DNA of 64,000 nt, from contig NZ_JACVOQ010000003.1 of NCBI RefSeq assembly GCF_018882325.1, positions 186,001-250,000 of the forward strand, written 5' to 3'. Numbering within the stretch: the first letter of the stretch is position 1; every line of letters starts with the position of its first letter. Position numbers and translations under genes: made by a program. The DNA comes from Polynucleobacter sp. 78F-HAINBA (lineage in GTDB: Bacteria; Pseudomonadota; Gammaproteobacteria; Burkholderiales; Burkholderiaceae). Shown piece by piece: positions 12,004-21,741 of the stretch. Below the pieces are notes generated by a model, which was given only the letters and a program-made list of their open reading frames with translations, did no database searches and was not told where the DNA came from.

Positions 12004-12153
12004 AGTATTTTGCTTAAATAGTTATTTACTAGTTTTAGGTTCAATAAACTTGTATTGCGACGGAATCGCACAAGTGTATGGTCTCGTTTATCCTACTCAT
12101 TCTATTTTATCGCTTTCATCACTTTTACGCATTTCAGGATCCCGGGGCCCTCC

Positions 12154-13275
12154 ATGAGTCTTCTATTTTCCAGCTATACGCTTAGCTCTCCCAAGGGTGA
12201 TTTGACGCTCCCTAATCGCATCGTAGTGGCACCCATGTGCCAGTATTCGGCAGTTAATGGCGAGGCTCAGGACTGGCATTTAATGCACTGGGCTAATCTC
12301 CTTAATAGCGGGGCGGGTCTATTCATTATTGAGGCTACTGGAGTTACTCCAGAGGGCCGTATTACCCCGGCTTGCCTGGGACTGTGGGATGATCGTACTG
12401 AGGCTGCCCTGAAGGACAGGCTCATCAGAGCGCGTAAGCTGGCCCCAGAAACCCCCGTCTTTATTCAATTAGCTCACGCCGGTCGAAAAGCCTCCAGCGC
12501 AACCCCTTGGGATGGTGGTCAATTGCTGCCCGCAGAGCAGGGTGGCTGGGAGACAGTTGCTCCTTCAGCTATTCCGCAACTCCAAGATGAGCGTTTGCCG
12601 CATGAGCTCTCCAAAGTGGAATTACAAGAGTTAATTGCTGCATTTGTTGTTGCAGCGCAGCGTGCTGAGCGAGTTGGTGTTGATGGTATTGAATTGCACG
12701 GGGCTCATGGCTATCTCTTGCATCAATTCTTGTCTCCAATCGCCAATCAGCGTACTGATGAATATGGCGGCTCTTATGAAAACCGGATCCGCTTCCCGCT
12801 GGAATTATTTGCTGCGGTACGCAAGGCATATCAGGGCGTATTGGGTATTCGGATTTCGGCTAGCGATTGGATTGAGGGCGGCTGGACCCCTGAAGAGACT
12901 GCTGACTTTGCATCTCGTCTAAAACCCTTGGGATGTAATTTTGTCCACATCTCATCAGGCGGTATTTCACCGCTGCAGAAGATTGCGATAGGGCCAAACT
13001 ACCAAGTGCCATTTGCCAAGATCGTAAAAGATCAATCTGGTTTGCCTACGATGACAGTTGGCTTGATCACCGAGCCACAGCAAGCGGAAGATATCTTGCA
13101 AAAAGGGGATGCGGATCTAATTGCCTTAGCCCGTGCATTTTTGTATAAGCCAAGATGGGCCTGGGAGGCTGCCGCAGCCTTAGGCGGTACCGTGCCCTCA
13201 AATGAGCGTTACTGGCGCTGCTTACCGCGTGAGGCTCAAGCCATATTTGGTGAGGTCAAAGTAGGGCAGCGATAA
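12154..13275 (+). CDS. NADH:flavin oxidoreductase, Old Yellow Enzyme (YqjM/XenA type)
   Basis: A 373-residue FMN-dependent ene-reductase. Start ATG 12154 was preferred over an upstream in-frame ATG at 12055, because homologues begin just before LLFSSYTL and the extra 33 residues look non-coding. Hallmarks are VAPMCQYSA with the Cys of the YqjM/XenA class, HAGRKAS, HGAHGYLLHQFLSP and YGGSYENR. It reduces activated C=C bonds using NAD(P)H; the physiological substrate is unknown. A weak GC stem follows the stop (13281-13300). Confidence 0.88.
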   Translation: MSLLFSSYTLSSPKGDLTLPNRIVVAPMCQYSAVNGEAQDWHLMHWANLLNSGAGLFIIEATGVTPEGRITPACLGLWDDRTEAALKDRLIRARKLAPETPVFIQLAHAGRKASSATPWDGGQLLPAEQGGWETVAPSAIPQLQDERLPHELSKVELQELIAAFVVAAQRAERVGVDGIELHGAHGYLLHQFLSPIANQRTDEYGGSYENRIRFPLELFAAVRKAYQGVLGIRISASDWIEGGWTPEETADFASRLKPLGCNFVHISSGGISPLQKIAIGPNYQVPFAKIVKDQSGLPTMTVGLITEPQQAEDILQKGDADLIALARAFLYKPRWAWEAAAALGGTVPSNERYWRCLPREAQAIFGEVKVGQR

Positions 13276-13280
13276 TAGGG

Positions 13281-13303
13281 GGCTTGCCCAGAACCAAGCC
13301 TTT
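13281..13303 (+). terminator. Weak candidate terminator after the ene-reductase
   Basis: GGCTTG (13281-13286) pairs with CAAGCC (13295-13300) across an 8-base loop, followed by only three T. The short stem and weak U tract make this tentative. Confidence 0.35.
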
Positions 13304-13328
13304 GAACTAAAACATAAATGAGTAATTG

Positions 13329-13988
13329 ATGAAGCAACATTCTGTACGAGAATCCTGGCTGGAAGATGCCGTGAGACATTTAGAGCCCGTGTTTTCTAAA
13401 GCGGGGTATGCCATTCCACCAGTGAGAGTGTCATGTGGTTTTCCAGCCTCCAGCAGTCCGAGAACAACGCTAGGTCAGTGCTGGCCTCGTGAACGTTCTG
13501 GCGGAGGTGTGAATGAGATCTTCATTTCACCTAAATTGGACGACCCTGTTCAGCTGTTAGATACCTTGGTGCATGAGTTATGCCATGCGGTAGATGATTG
13601 CTTTAGCGGTCATGGCGAAGACTTTAAAGGCATTGCTCAGACTGTTGGTCTAGAAGGTCCAGCCAGAATGGCGCATGCAACCGAAGAGTTGATGGTGCGT
13701 CTGATGATGATTAGCCAAGAGCTTGGCCCATACCCACATCAGGCGATTGTTTTCCCGCCGCCAAGACCAAGTAATGCGAGTCGCAATAAAGCTAAATGCG
13801 GGCAGTGTGGATATGAAGTTACGCTATTGAAGAAGTGGGCTACCTATGGCGCCCCAATTTGCCCGAAAGACAATATCCGGATGCAAGAGGCGGTTACCGA
13901 GACGATTGAAAATACGACCGAGCACGATTCAGAATCTGTTGCGGGATCCAAGCCCAAGGCTGATGATATTCGCCGCGCCATTAGTTGA
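13329..13988 (+). CDS. SprT-like zinc metalloprotein
   Basis: A protein of about 219 residues with the zinc-peptidase motif HELCH at residues 82-86 and a C-terminal zinc-ribbon-like part (CGQCGYEV, then a later Cys). This is the SprT/SprT-like arrangement, whose eukaryotic relatives act on DNA-protein crosslinks; the bacterial role is unsettled. ATG 13329 is chosen; a TTG directly before it is also in frame. No strong ribosome site is visible. The end overlaps or abuts the TPR glycosyltransferase gene. Confidence 0.75.
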   Translation: MKQHSVRESWLEDAVRHLEPVFSKAGYAIPPVRVSCGFPASSSPRTTLGQCWPRERSGGGVNEIFISPKLDDPVQLLDTLVHELCHAVDDCFSGHGEDFKGIAQTVGLEGPARMAHATEELMVRLMMISQELGPYPHQAIVFPPPRPSNASRNKAKCGQCGYEVTLLKKWATYGAPICPKDNIRMQEAVTETIENTTEHDSESVAGSKPKADDIRRAIS

Positions 13989-13993
13989 TAGTT

Positions 13994-16060
13994 ATGAATC
14001 AGGCTTACTCAACAATGACTCAACAAATGCTTCAAGCATTTCAGGGGCAACATTTAGAAACGGCTGAGAGATTAGCTAGGGCAATTCTTAAAATGAGCCC
14101 AAAAGATGTGGTTGCCCTGCAAGTGCACGGACTTTCATTGGCAATGCAGGGCCGAATTGCAGAATCTGTAGCGCCCCTATACAAAGCCTCACAATTAGAT
14201 CAAAAAAATCCAGAGCTTCTTTCTAACCTTGCTAAGGCTCAACAAGGGGCTGACTTGTACGAAGATGCAATTCAGACTTACAAAAAGTTAGATCGTCTGA
14301 TTCCTAACAATGCACAAATTTTGACGGATATGGGAACTGCATTAGCAAAGTCTAAGTTTTACGATGAGGCAGAGGCTTTATTTAATAGGGCCATTGAAAT
14401 TCAACCAGATTATTTTTTAGCTTGGTCTAATCGCGGAAATTTGCTATCTGATTTACGTATGTCTGAAGATGCTGTTGCGAGCTACCAAAAGGCTCTTGAG
14501 TTTAATCCTAGATATGCTGAGGGTTGGACTAATTATGGGAATGCCTTGTTTGCGCTAGGTAAGTATGAGGATGCTAAATCAGCCCATGAAGAGGCCTTAA
14601 GTATTGATCCCGATTTTGGTGAGGCTTGGTCAAATTACGGAAATACTCTGTTGGAATTAAAGAAAGGCGATGAGTCTTTTAATGCATATGATAAAGCCTT
14701 TAGCATTAAACCAGACATTCCGTACTTAATGGGCCAGTATTTTGCGGCGAAAATTAATCTCTGTATTTGGGATGAATCACCTGAAATTAAGCAGTTATTA
14801 GATTTAGTTTCTGTTGGCCGTAAAGTAACCCTCCCATTTAATTTATTGCAAACCAATGCCAGCTTGGAGTTACAAAAAATTGGAGCGGAAACTTTTTCAA
14901 AAGACCGGCTTCCAAAGTCAAGAAAAATTAGCCTTACGAGATTCCAAAATCTGGATCGCGGAAAAATTAGGATAGGGTATTTTTCCTCGGATCTTCGTGA
15001 GCATCCTGTTGGTATTTTGATGCAGAACTTACTCAGACTACATGATCGATCACGGTTTGAGATCTATGGGTTCTTTCTTAATCTTCGAACTGGTGACCCA
15101 ATTGAAAGTGCTTTACTGGAGGAGTTTGATCATGTCATTGATCTTCATGGCGTTAGTGACTCTGCTGCAATAGATTTAATTGGGAAGTCTTCGCTTGATG
15201 TAGCGATTGACCTTAATGGCCATACCAGTGGCGCTCGGACTGCATTATTCGCAGCAGAAGTTGCGCCGATCCAGATTAATTATTTGGGTTACGCAGGCAC
15301 ATCTGGGACCGATTTTTATGACGCTTTAATTGCAGATAGGGTTGCCGTTCCCTCGGAGCATCAAGTCTACTTCTCTGAAAGTATTGCTTACTTACCTAAT
15401 TCCTTTTTTCCGGTAGATACAAGCATTCCAGTTGAGTCTTTTGGTGATTTGCCAACAAGAGCTAGCCAAGGTCTGCCAAATTCTGGGTTTGTATTTGCAT
15501 GTTTTAATAATGCGTATAAGATTACACCGAATATTTTTGACGTGTGGATGAGGCTTTTAAATGATGTGGCGGGTAGCATTTTATGGCTTTCAAAACCCTC
15601 CCCAATGGCTCAGCTCAACCTGCAAAAGGAGGCTGAAAGAAGGGGGGTTGATTCCTCTAGATTGATATTTGCTACAAGGACGCCGGGGCGCTTGGAGCAT
15701 TTAAGTAGGTTGCGACTTGCAGATTTATTTTTAGATACCCCGAATTACAACGCTCATGCTACCGCGGCAGATGCACTGTGGGCTGGCTTACCGGTACTTA
15801 CTCAAATCGGCCATACATTTTCGGGTCGTGTTGCTGCAAGTCAAATTACTGCGTTAGGTTTTAATGAGTTGATAGCTAGCTCTGAAGAGGAATACATTGC
15901 AAAGGCCTTGGAATTTGCAAGAAACCCCTTAGCTCTTGAGTCTGTGCGCCAACGCTTGGAGGGCAGTCGGGCTCACTCACCATTATTTGATACAAAGCGT
16001 TATGTGAAGGATTTGGAGGCTTTGTATATCGGCTTATTGAATAAGGCTAACTTGCATTGA
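13994..16060 (+). CDS. TPR-containing GT41 family O-GlcNAc transferase-like protein
   Basis: A protein of about 688 residues. The N-terminal third (about residues 15-260) is a run of tetratricopeptide repeats, with recurring A-x-x-N-x-G-N and YxxAL-xxxP patterns. The C-terminal half carries GT41 (OGT/SPINDLY) motifs: RIGYFSSDLREHPVG, NGHTSGARTALFA, INYLGYAGTSG, LDTPNYNAHATAADALWAGLPVL. Such proteins transfer sugars to Ser/Thr, and in bacteria can modify flagellins or other proteins. The target is unknown. ATG 13994 is used; an in-frame TTG at 13985 is possible. Codon use is more AT-rich than the neighbours, suggesting acquisition. The last 14 bases overlap convergent dnaQ. Confidence 0.82.
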   Translation: MNQAYSTMTQQMLQAFQGQHLETAERLARAILKMSPKDVVALQVHGLSLAMQGRIAESVAPLYKASQLDQKNPELLSNLAKAQQGADLYEDAIQTYKKLDRLIPNNAQILTDMGTALAKSKFYDEAEALFNRAIEIQPDYFLAWSNRGNLLSDLRMSEDAVASYQKALEFNPRYAEGWTNYGNALFALGKYEDAKSAHEEALSIDPDFGEAWSNYGNTLLELKKGDESFNAYDKAFSIKPDIPYLMGQYFAAKINLCIWDESPEIKQLLDLVSVGRKVTLPFNLLQTNASLELQKIGAETFSKDRLPKSRKISLTRFQNLDRGKIRIGYFSSDLREHPVGILMQNLLRLHDRSRFEIYGFFLNLRTGDPIESALLEEFDHVIDLHGVSDSAAIDLIGKSSLDVAIDLNGHTSGARTALFAAEVAPIQINYLGYAGTSGTDFYDALIADRVAVPSEHQVYFSESIAYLPNSFFPVDTSIPVESFGDLPTRASQGLPNSGFVFACFNNAYKITPNIFDVWMRLLNDVAGSILWLSKPSPMAQLNLQKEAERRGVDSSRLIFATRTPGRLEHLSRLRLADLFLDTPNYNAHATAADALWAGLPVLTQIGHTFSGRVAASQITALGFNELIASSEEEYIAKALEFARNPLALESVRQRLEGSRAHSPLFDTKRYVKDLEALYIGLLNKANLH

Positions 16061-16760
16061 GCTCAGTTTGGCTCCAAACGGGGTCCTTTTTGCTTGCCTT
16101 GGCAATTTCACCTAAGATCTTTTCATGAAGCTCACAGTCTTCTGGACTGGCTGTCATGAGTTTGAGGTTGGTAGGCAAAGCTTTCATCTGACCAGATGCA
16201 TCAGTGCCGACGGTGTAATCAATGAGATCAATCGAGAGATCTTCTTGGCCGCGTGTCATTGCTACATAGACTTCGGCCAATAGCTGGGCATCAAGTAAAG
16301 CGCCGTGTAAGGTGCGGTGTTGATTGCTAATAGCAAAGCGCTCACAGAGCGCATCTAGCGAGTTGCGCTTGCCCGGAAACATTTGACGAGCATCTAAGAG
16401 GGTGTCCGTAACCTTAGATGCAAGACCTCTAAAAGGAGGGCGCTTTAGCAAAGCAAATTCGTTATCTAAGAATCCCAAGTCAAATGCCGCGTTATGAATA
16501 ACTACTTCAGCACCATCAACAAACTCAATCAACTCTTCGACAATATTGGCAAATACCGGCTTGTCGGATAAGAATTCGCGGGAGAGTCCGTGAACGGCAA
16601 AAGCGCCCGCATCAATGTCACGCTCAGGATTAATGTAGTAATGGAAAGTGCGATCAGTTAATCGACGGCCCACCATTTCAACGCAGCCGATTTCAATAAT
16701 GCGGTCGCCTGTGGCAGGGTTAAGTCCAGTAGTTTCAGTATCGAGAATAACTTGACGCAT
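16047..16760 (-). CDS. dnaQ: DNA polymerase III epsilon subunit (3'-5' exonuclease)
   Basis: A 237-residue proofreading exonuclease of the replicative polymerase. ExoI is DTETTGL with the metal ligands D7 and E9. ExoII sits in HNAAFDLGFLDNE and ExoIII in HGALLDAQLLAEVY, in the DEDDh arrangement. The length fits DnaQ. Its ATG overlaps the stop of the upstream RND transporter gene by one base, so it may be co-transcribed with a drug-efflux operon. Its 3' end overlaps the convergent GT41 gene by 14 bases. Confidence 0.93.
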   Translation of the reverse strand: MRQVILDTETTGLNPATGDRIIEIGCVEMVGRRLTDRTFHYYINPERDIDAGAFAVHGLSREFLSDKPVFANIVEELIEFVDGAEVVIHNAAFDLGFLDNEFALLKRPPFRGLASKVTDTLLDARQMFPGKRNSLDALCERFAISNQHRTLHGALLDAQLLAEVYVAMTRGQEDLSIDLIDYTVGTDASGQMKALPTNLKLMTASPEDCELHEKILGEIAKASKKDPVWSQTELNAS

Positions 16761-19700
16761 TAGGTACCTTCTAAAACAGATGGAGGGATTTCCATTGGGC
16801 CGTTACCTGCATATTTATCTAAATAGAGATAGATCACAGGCGTGATGATGAGTGTTACAAACTGCGAGAAGATCAATCCACCTGCCACGCTAATGCCCAG
16901 TGGTTGACGCAATTCTGCACCAGCACCCAAGCCCAAAGCAATCGGTAGGGCACCCATCAGTGCGGCGATCGTTGTCATCATGATGGGGCGGAAACGCAAG
17001 ATACAAGCTTCACGAATCGCCTTCTCTGGTGACATGCCTTGATTGCGCTGTGCATCCAAGGCGAAGTCAATCATCAAGATGGCATTCTTTTTCACGATAC
17101 CAATGAGCAGCAAAATACCAATCGAAGCAACAATGGTTAATTCAAATCCAAAGATGCGCAAAGATAAAATGGCGCCAATCGCAGCGGAGGGCAGTCCGGC
17201 CAGAATCGTGAGGGGGTGAATGTAACTCTCATAGAGCACGCCTAGCAAAATATAAATCACACCCAGCGCTGCCAAGATCAATATGATTTGACCGGATTGA
17301 TTGTCTTTAAACACGGCGGCATCACCACCGTAGCTCGTAATGATCGAAGGTGGTAATCCAACCTCTTTAACGAAGCCATCAATCGCTTTAGTGGCATCCC
17401 CCAGGAAGACATCTGGAGCCAAGTTAAAGGAGATCGTTACCGCTGGAATTTGACCTTGATGGTTCACGGCTGTTGGTCCAATAGTACGAACAAAGCTAGC
17501 CAAGCTTGATAGCGGAATTAATTTATCAGTAGCGCGACCTCTGACATAGACCTTATTCAGATCAGTTTCAAATTGACGATCATTCTCAGCCGTTTCTAGA
17601 ATGACGTAATAGGTATTCACTGGCGTGTAGATCGTGGAAACCTGGCGCTCACCAAAGGAGTTGTAGAGCGCACTACGAATATCGGCAATGGTGACACCAG
17701 CGCTAGCAGCCTGCTCACGATTAATCTCGATCTTCACGTTAAGACCTTTGAGCTGAGAGTCGCTAGTCACATCGCGGAAGATGGGGTCAGCACGCATTTT
17801 TTGAGTGAGCTTATCGGCCCAGTCATTTACGCCCTCGAAGCCAACGCTCTGCAAAGTAAATTGGTAGCGACTCTTGCTGCTACGTCCACCAAGCTGTAAG
17901 TTCTGAACAGGGCGCATATATACCTGCAGCCCTGGGATTTCTTTAAACTTCATTCGCAATCCCTCAATGACCTTGGCCATTTTTTCTCGATCTCCCTTAG
18001 GCTTCAGGATGATGAAGAAGCGACCTGTATTTCTTCCTGCGCTCAGGCCACCACCAAGGATGGAGATAGAGTTAGCCACATTAGGATCGCTATTAACGAT
18101 CTCCGCCGCACGATCCTGAAGTTCCAGCATGGTCTTAAAGGAGGTGTCCTCTGAAGCTTCAGTGGTTGCCGTAATTTGACCGATATCTTCTTCTGGAAAA
18201 AAACCTTTTGGGCTATACGCGAATAGGGCAATTGTGATGAAGAAGGAGCCAATCGCGCCCCACAATACTTTCTTTCGATTCGCTAATGCGAGATCAAGAT
18301 AGTGAATATAGGTTTTGAGTGAGCGATCAAAGATTTGATCAAACTTTTTGGTGATGGCATATTCTTTCGGATGATCGCCAGGCTTAGGTAAGAACCGACT
18401 GCAGAGCAAGGGGACGATCGTGAGTGAGACAACTGCCGATACCAAAATGGATAGCGATACCACCACCGCAAACTCTCTAAAGAGCAGGCCGATTGGACCA
18501 GCCATAAAGAAGAGTGGAATAAAGACGGCTACCAAAGAGATGGAGATGGAGATGATGGTGAAGCCTACCTCTTTACTGCCCTTGAGTGAAGCCTTTAGGG
18601 GATCCATGCCTTGCTCAATGTAGCGCATGATATTTTCAAGAACAACGATGGCATCGTCGACCACCAATCCGACAGCAAGAGTGATGCCCAATAAAGAAAT
18701 GTTATCTAAGCTGTAGCCTAAAAAGTAGAGCAAGAAGAATGCGCCAATCAATGAGATAGGCAAGCTTACAGAAGGGATGAGGGTTGCGGAAAGACGCTTG
18801 AGGAATAAAAAGATCACCAAGACCACTAAAAGAATGGTGAGTGCCAGCGTCAAATTAACGTCATGAATCGCTTCAATAATTGATAGAGAGCGGTCATTAA
18901 TTAATGTCAGCTGAATCGATGCTGGCATCTGCTCTTTAAATGTCGGCAGTAATTTCTTGACTGCCGCAACTACATCAACCGTATTGGCATTTGGCTGCCG
19001 CATGATGCCAATCGCAATCGAACGCTCACCAGCTGCTGTGGCAAAAGTCTTGACGTCCTCAAAGCTTTCTTGGACATCAGCTACATCCCTGAGGTAGACA
19101 GGTAGACCATTGCGTTGAGCGATGACGAGGTTAGCGAATTCATCTGCTTTGACAAGTTGCGGATTGGCATAAATCGTGATGAGCTGACGTGGGCCATCCA
19201 AGGTACCCACTGGACTATTGGTATTGGCCTTATTGATTGCAAGCGCCAATTCCTCCATCGTGATATTTCGATTGCCCAAAGCATCTGGTCGCGCGCTGAC
19301 ACGAACGGCATAGCGTTTAGCGCCATATACCAAGACCTGTGAGACGCCGGTGATTGTGGACAACGACGGTGCGAGTAGATTTTCTGCATAGGCATTGATC
19401 TCGGACAGACTCATTGATGGTGAGCTCATTCGAATCACGAGCACCGCTGTATCCGCAGGATTGATCTTGCGGTAGGACGGTGGCACCGTCATTTCAATCG
19501 GAAGCCTTCTTTGTGCTCGTAGGAGGGCTGCTTGTACATCGACTGCCGCTTTATCAATATCACGGTCGTTCGTGAACTCAAGTGTGATGCTAGTCGAGCC
19601 AAGCGTATTGGTTGAGCTAATGACTTTAATGCCATCAATCGTTGAAAATTCTTTTTCTAATGGCAGTGCTACAGAAGACGCCATATTTTCTGGGGCAGCT

Positions 19701-19858
19701 CCAGGCAAACTGGCGCTGACAGAAATAATGGGTGTATTGAAGCTAGGTAGAGCTGCAACCGGGATCTTGAAGTAGGCAACGGTACCAGCGATCACTGTTG
19801 CAATCGACAACAGCACCGTCATTACGGGCCGTCTAATGCATAACTCAGAAAGCGTCAT
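16760..19858 (-). CDS. RND efflux transporter, inner-membrane pump (HAE1 family)
   Basis: A 1032-residue proton-driven multidrug pump with the RND layout: an N-terminal membrane helix, two large periplasmic loops and two six-helix bundles. Family segments seen include the start LSELCIRRPVMTVLL, GLVVDDAIVVLENI (charged residues of the proton relay in the fourth helix) and IGIVKKNAILMIDFA near residue 930. It is closest in look to MdtB/MdtC- or MexF-like pumps. It overlaps the adaptor gene by 4 bases (ATGA). No outer-membrane channel gene is next to it, so a TolC-type partner must be encoded elsewhere. Confidence 0.92.
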   Translation of the reverse strand: MTLSELCIRRPVMTVLLSIATVIAGTVAYFKIPVAALPSFNTPIISVSASLPGAAPENMASSVALPLEKEFSTIDGIKVISSTNTLGSTSITLEFTNDRDIDKAAVDVQAALLRAQRRLPIEMTVPPSYRKINPADTAVLVIRMSSPSMSLSEINAYAENLLAPSLSTITGVSQVLVYGAKRYAVRVSARPDALGNRNITMEELALAINKANTNSPVGTLDGPRQLITIYANPQLVKADEFANLVIAQRNGLPVYLRDVADVQESFEDVKTFATAAGERSIAIGIMRQPNANTVDVVAAVKKLLPTFKEQMPASIQLTLINDRSLSIIEAIHDVNLTLALTILLVVLVIFLFLKRLSATLIPSVSLPISLIGAFFLLYFLGYSLDNISLLGITLAVGLVVDDAIVVLENIMRYIEQGMDPLKASLKGSKEVGFTIISISISLVAVFIPLFFMAGPIGLLFREFAVVVSLSILVSAVVSLTIVPLLCSRFLPKPGDHPKEYAITKKFDQIFDRSLKTYIHYLDLALANRKKVLWGAIGSFFITIALFAYSPKGFFPEEDIGQITATTEASEDTSFKTMLELQDRAAEIVNSDPNVANSISILGGGLSAGRNTGRFFIILKPKGDREKMAKVIEGLRMKFKEIPGLQVYMRPVQNLQLGGRSSKSRYQFTLQSVGFEGVNDWADKLTQKMRADPIFRDVTSDSQLKGLNVKIEINREQAASAGVTIADIRSALYNSFGERQVSTIYTPVNTYYVILETAENDRQFETDLNKVYVRGRATDKLIPLSSLASFVRTIGPTAVNHQGQIPAVTISFNLAPDVFLGDATKAIDGFVKEVGLPPSIITSYGGDAAVFKDNQSGQIILILAALGVIYILLGVLYESYIHPLTILAGLPSAAIGAILSLRIFGFELTIVASIGILLLIGIVKKNAILMIDFALDAQRNQGMSPEKAIREACILRFRPIMMTTIAALMGALPIALGLGAGAELRQPLGISVAGGLIFSQFVTLIITPVIYLYLDKYAGNGPMEIPPSVLEGT

Positions 19859-21165
19859 TTTGTCTCAGGAGCAGGAGCCGCTGCCTTAGCTGGAGTGGAT
19901 GTGGCAGTTTGTTTTTTTGCTTCACGAATCTTGCTACCGGGACGCAAGTTTTGCTTGCCCTCAACAACTACGCGTGAGCCAGATTCAATACCGCTGATGA
20001 CAGAGGTGCCTTGATATTCGTAGATCACTTTGATTGGTTTGGACTGAACCTTGTCATCCTTATCAACCACATAAACAAGTCGACCTTTCGGGCTGATCAC
20101 AATAGCTTCAGATGGCACTGCAATGGCATCCTTGAGGGTATTGGCGTTTAATGAAACGCGAGCAAATTGCCCTGGCAATAAAGTCATCTTCTCATTTGGA
20201 ATTTGAGCTCGCACACGCACTGCTGCAATGCTAGGGTCTACCTGGTTATCAATCACCAGCACTTCGCCTTCATAAACCGCCTTAGCATCATTGCCAACGC
20301 TTACTTTTACTTTGAGTGGTGTATCTGCTTGTTTGCCCTCCATTAATAAGGGGATATCTTTCTCAGGCACCACAAATTGAACGTTGATCGGATTGAGTTG
20401 GGTGATGGTCACCATGGATCCAACACTAGAGGTTGCTGTAGAGCTGGTTGCAGTGGTTACTACATTGCTTGCCTGTACTAGCGAGCCTGGAAATACGTTG
20501 ATGATGCCCGCGCGTCCGGCAATTGGAGAGCGGATAGAGTCATAAGAGAGCTGCACCTCAGCAGAGCGAGCTGCAGCTTGCGCTGACTTGGCATTCGCCA
20601 GTGAAGTTTCTAAGCCTGCTTTAGAGATAAAGTTTTTGGCTACCAGCTCCTTGGCGCGAAGATATTGTTTTTGGGAATCATCTGCCAGCGCTTTGAGTTT
20701 TTCATAGTTGGCGCGATCGTTGCGATCATCCAAGGTAAAGAGGAGCTCACCTTCTTTTACTTCTTGCCCATCCTTAATATGGATGGTTTTGACTGTATTA
20801 GTAGTCATTGGACGAATATCCACAATGCTGCTAGAAATAATCGTTCCTGTAGCCTCAATAATTAATGGGATATCTTTTTTCTCGACAACCACACTCGTAA
20901 TTGTTTGTGGTCCACCTGTTTTACCGGTAGCGGGGAAGAAGTAATCAAATGCCTTAGAGCCGGCATACAAAACAACCAACACCGCCAAGATGCGCCACTT
21001 GTATTTAAGGGTGAATTCCTTGGCTGTGGCGTAGTCTATTTTTTTGACTTTATCAAAGTGGGGCGAGAGTTTTTGCCAAAGTTTGCACAAGCGCGCCTTT
21101 ACCGAATTTTTTAGCGCGGGTAGCTTGGCAACGGCTTTATCTAAGGCTGATTCAATTTTTGACAC
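19855..21165 (-). CDS. RND efflux periplasmic adaptor (membrane fusion protein)
   Basis: A 436-residue MFP-family adaptor. It starts with GTG 21165 and an unusually long N-terminal cytoplasmic part of about 50 residues before the single membrane helix (WRILAVLVVLYAG near residue 56). Then come the lipoyl/barrel-sandwich parts, a coiled-coil hairpin (about residues 140-190) and a beta-barrel with PEKDIPLLM. The C-terminus is Ala/Pro/Thr rich. It bridges the RND pump and an outer-membrane channel. The 116 bases upstream, up to rnhA, probably hold its promoter. Confidence 0.88.
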   Translation of the reverse strand: MSKIESALDKAVAKLPALKNSVKARLCKLWQKLSPHFDKVKKIDYATAKEFTLKYKWRILAVLVVLYAGSKAFDYFFPATGKTGGPQTITSVVVEKKDIPLIIEATGTIISSSIVDIRPMTTNTVKTIHIKDGQEVKEGELLFTLDDRNDRANYEKLKALADDSQKQYLRAKELVAKNFISKAGLETSLANAKSAQAAARSAEVQLSYDSIRSPIAGRAGIINVFPGSLVQASNVVTTATSSTATSSVGSMVTITQLNPINVQFVVPEKDIPLLMEGKQADTPLKVKVSVGNDAKAVYEGEVLVIDNQVDPSIAAVRVRAQIPNEKMTLLPGQFARVSLNANTLKDAIAVPSEAIVISPKGRLVYVVDKDDKVQSKPIKVIYEYQGTSVISGIESGSRVVVEGKQNLRPGSKIREAKKQTATSTPAKAAAPAPETK

Positions 21166-21281
21166 GGTCTCGGCGTTTTTCTTGGTTCTATATGGGTTTA
21201 GCGGTAGATTCTGTACCCGCTCTGAATCCGTTCATTCTCTCATAAGACCGTCAAAAACGGGCTTGCCGACACCCATCCAAC

Positions 21282-21737
21282 TTAAGGTAGAAATTCCTCA
21301 ACGCCTTTGTTTGCCAGGAGGTCAGCAAGCTCATTTCCGGGGTGACCGTTGTGGCCACGTACCCAATGCCAAGAGATCTTGTGGTCAGGGATAAGGGCGT
21401 CTAATTCTTGCCATAAATCGGCATTTTTGACTGGATCCTTGCTTGCAGTCTTCCAGCCTCTCTTTTTCCAGCCTTCTAGCCATTCTGTAACGCCTTTTTG
21501 GACGTATTGGGAGTCAGTCCACAGCTCAACCGAGCTGGTTTGCTTAAGGGCTCGTAATGCATGAATAACCGCACTAATCTCCATGCGGTTATTGGTAGTG
21601 TGCTCAGCACCCCCGTGCAAATGCTTTTCATGCCCCCCGGAGCGGAGAACAGCACCCCAGCCCCCAGGACCAGGATTGCCTTTGCAGGCACCATCGGTAT
21701 AAATGACGATATGTGGGAGAGATTTGGTGTGAGGCAT
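21282..21737 (-). CDS. rnhA: Ribonuclease HI
   Basis: A 151-residue RNase HI that degrades the RNA strand of RNA-DNA hybrids. The catalytic set is visible: D15 in [17 protein letters not shown]53 in [10 protein letters not shown]75 in WTDSQYV, H129 in [11 protein letters not shown] and D139. It follows the methyltransferase gene by 4 bases, in the order known from E. coli gloB-yafS-rnhA-dnaQ. Confidence 0.95.
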   Translation of the reverse strand: MPHTKSLPHIVIYTDGACKGNPGPGGWGAVLRSGGHEKHLHGGAEHTTNNRMEISAVIHALRALKQTSSVELWTDSQYVQKGVTEWLEGWKKRGWKTASKDPVKNADLWQELDALIPDHKISWHWVRGHNGHPGNELADLLANKGVEEFLP

Positions 21738-21741
21738 ACCG

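Noticed and set aside
12137..12150. Polylinker-looking GGATCCCGGGGCCC
   Set aside because: No other vector sequence is present and the surrounding genes are intact, so it is chance restriction-site overlap.
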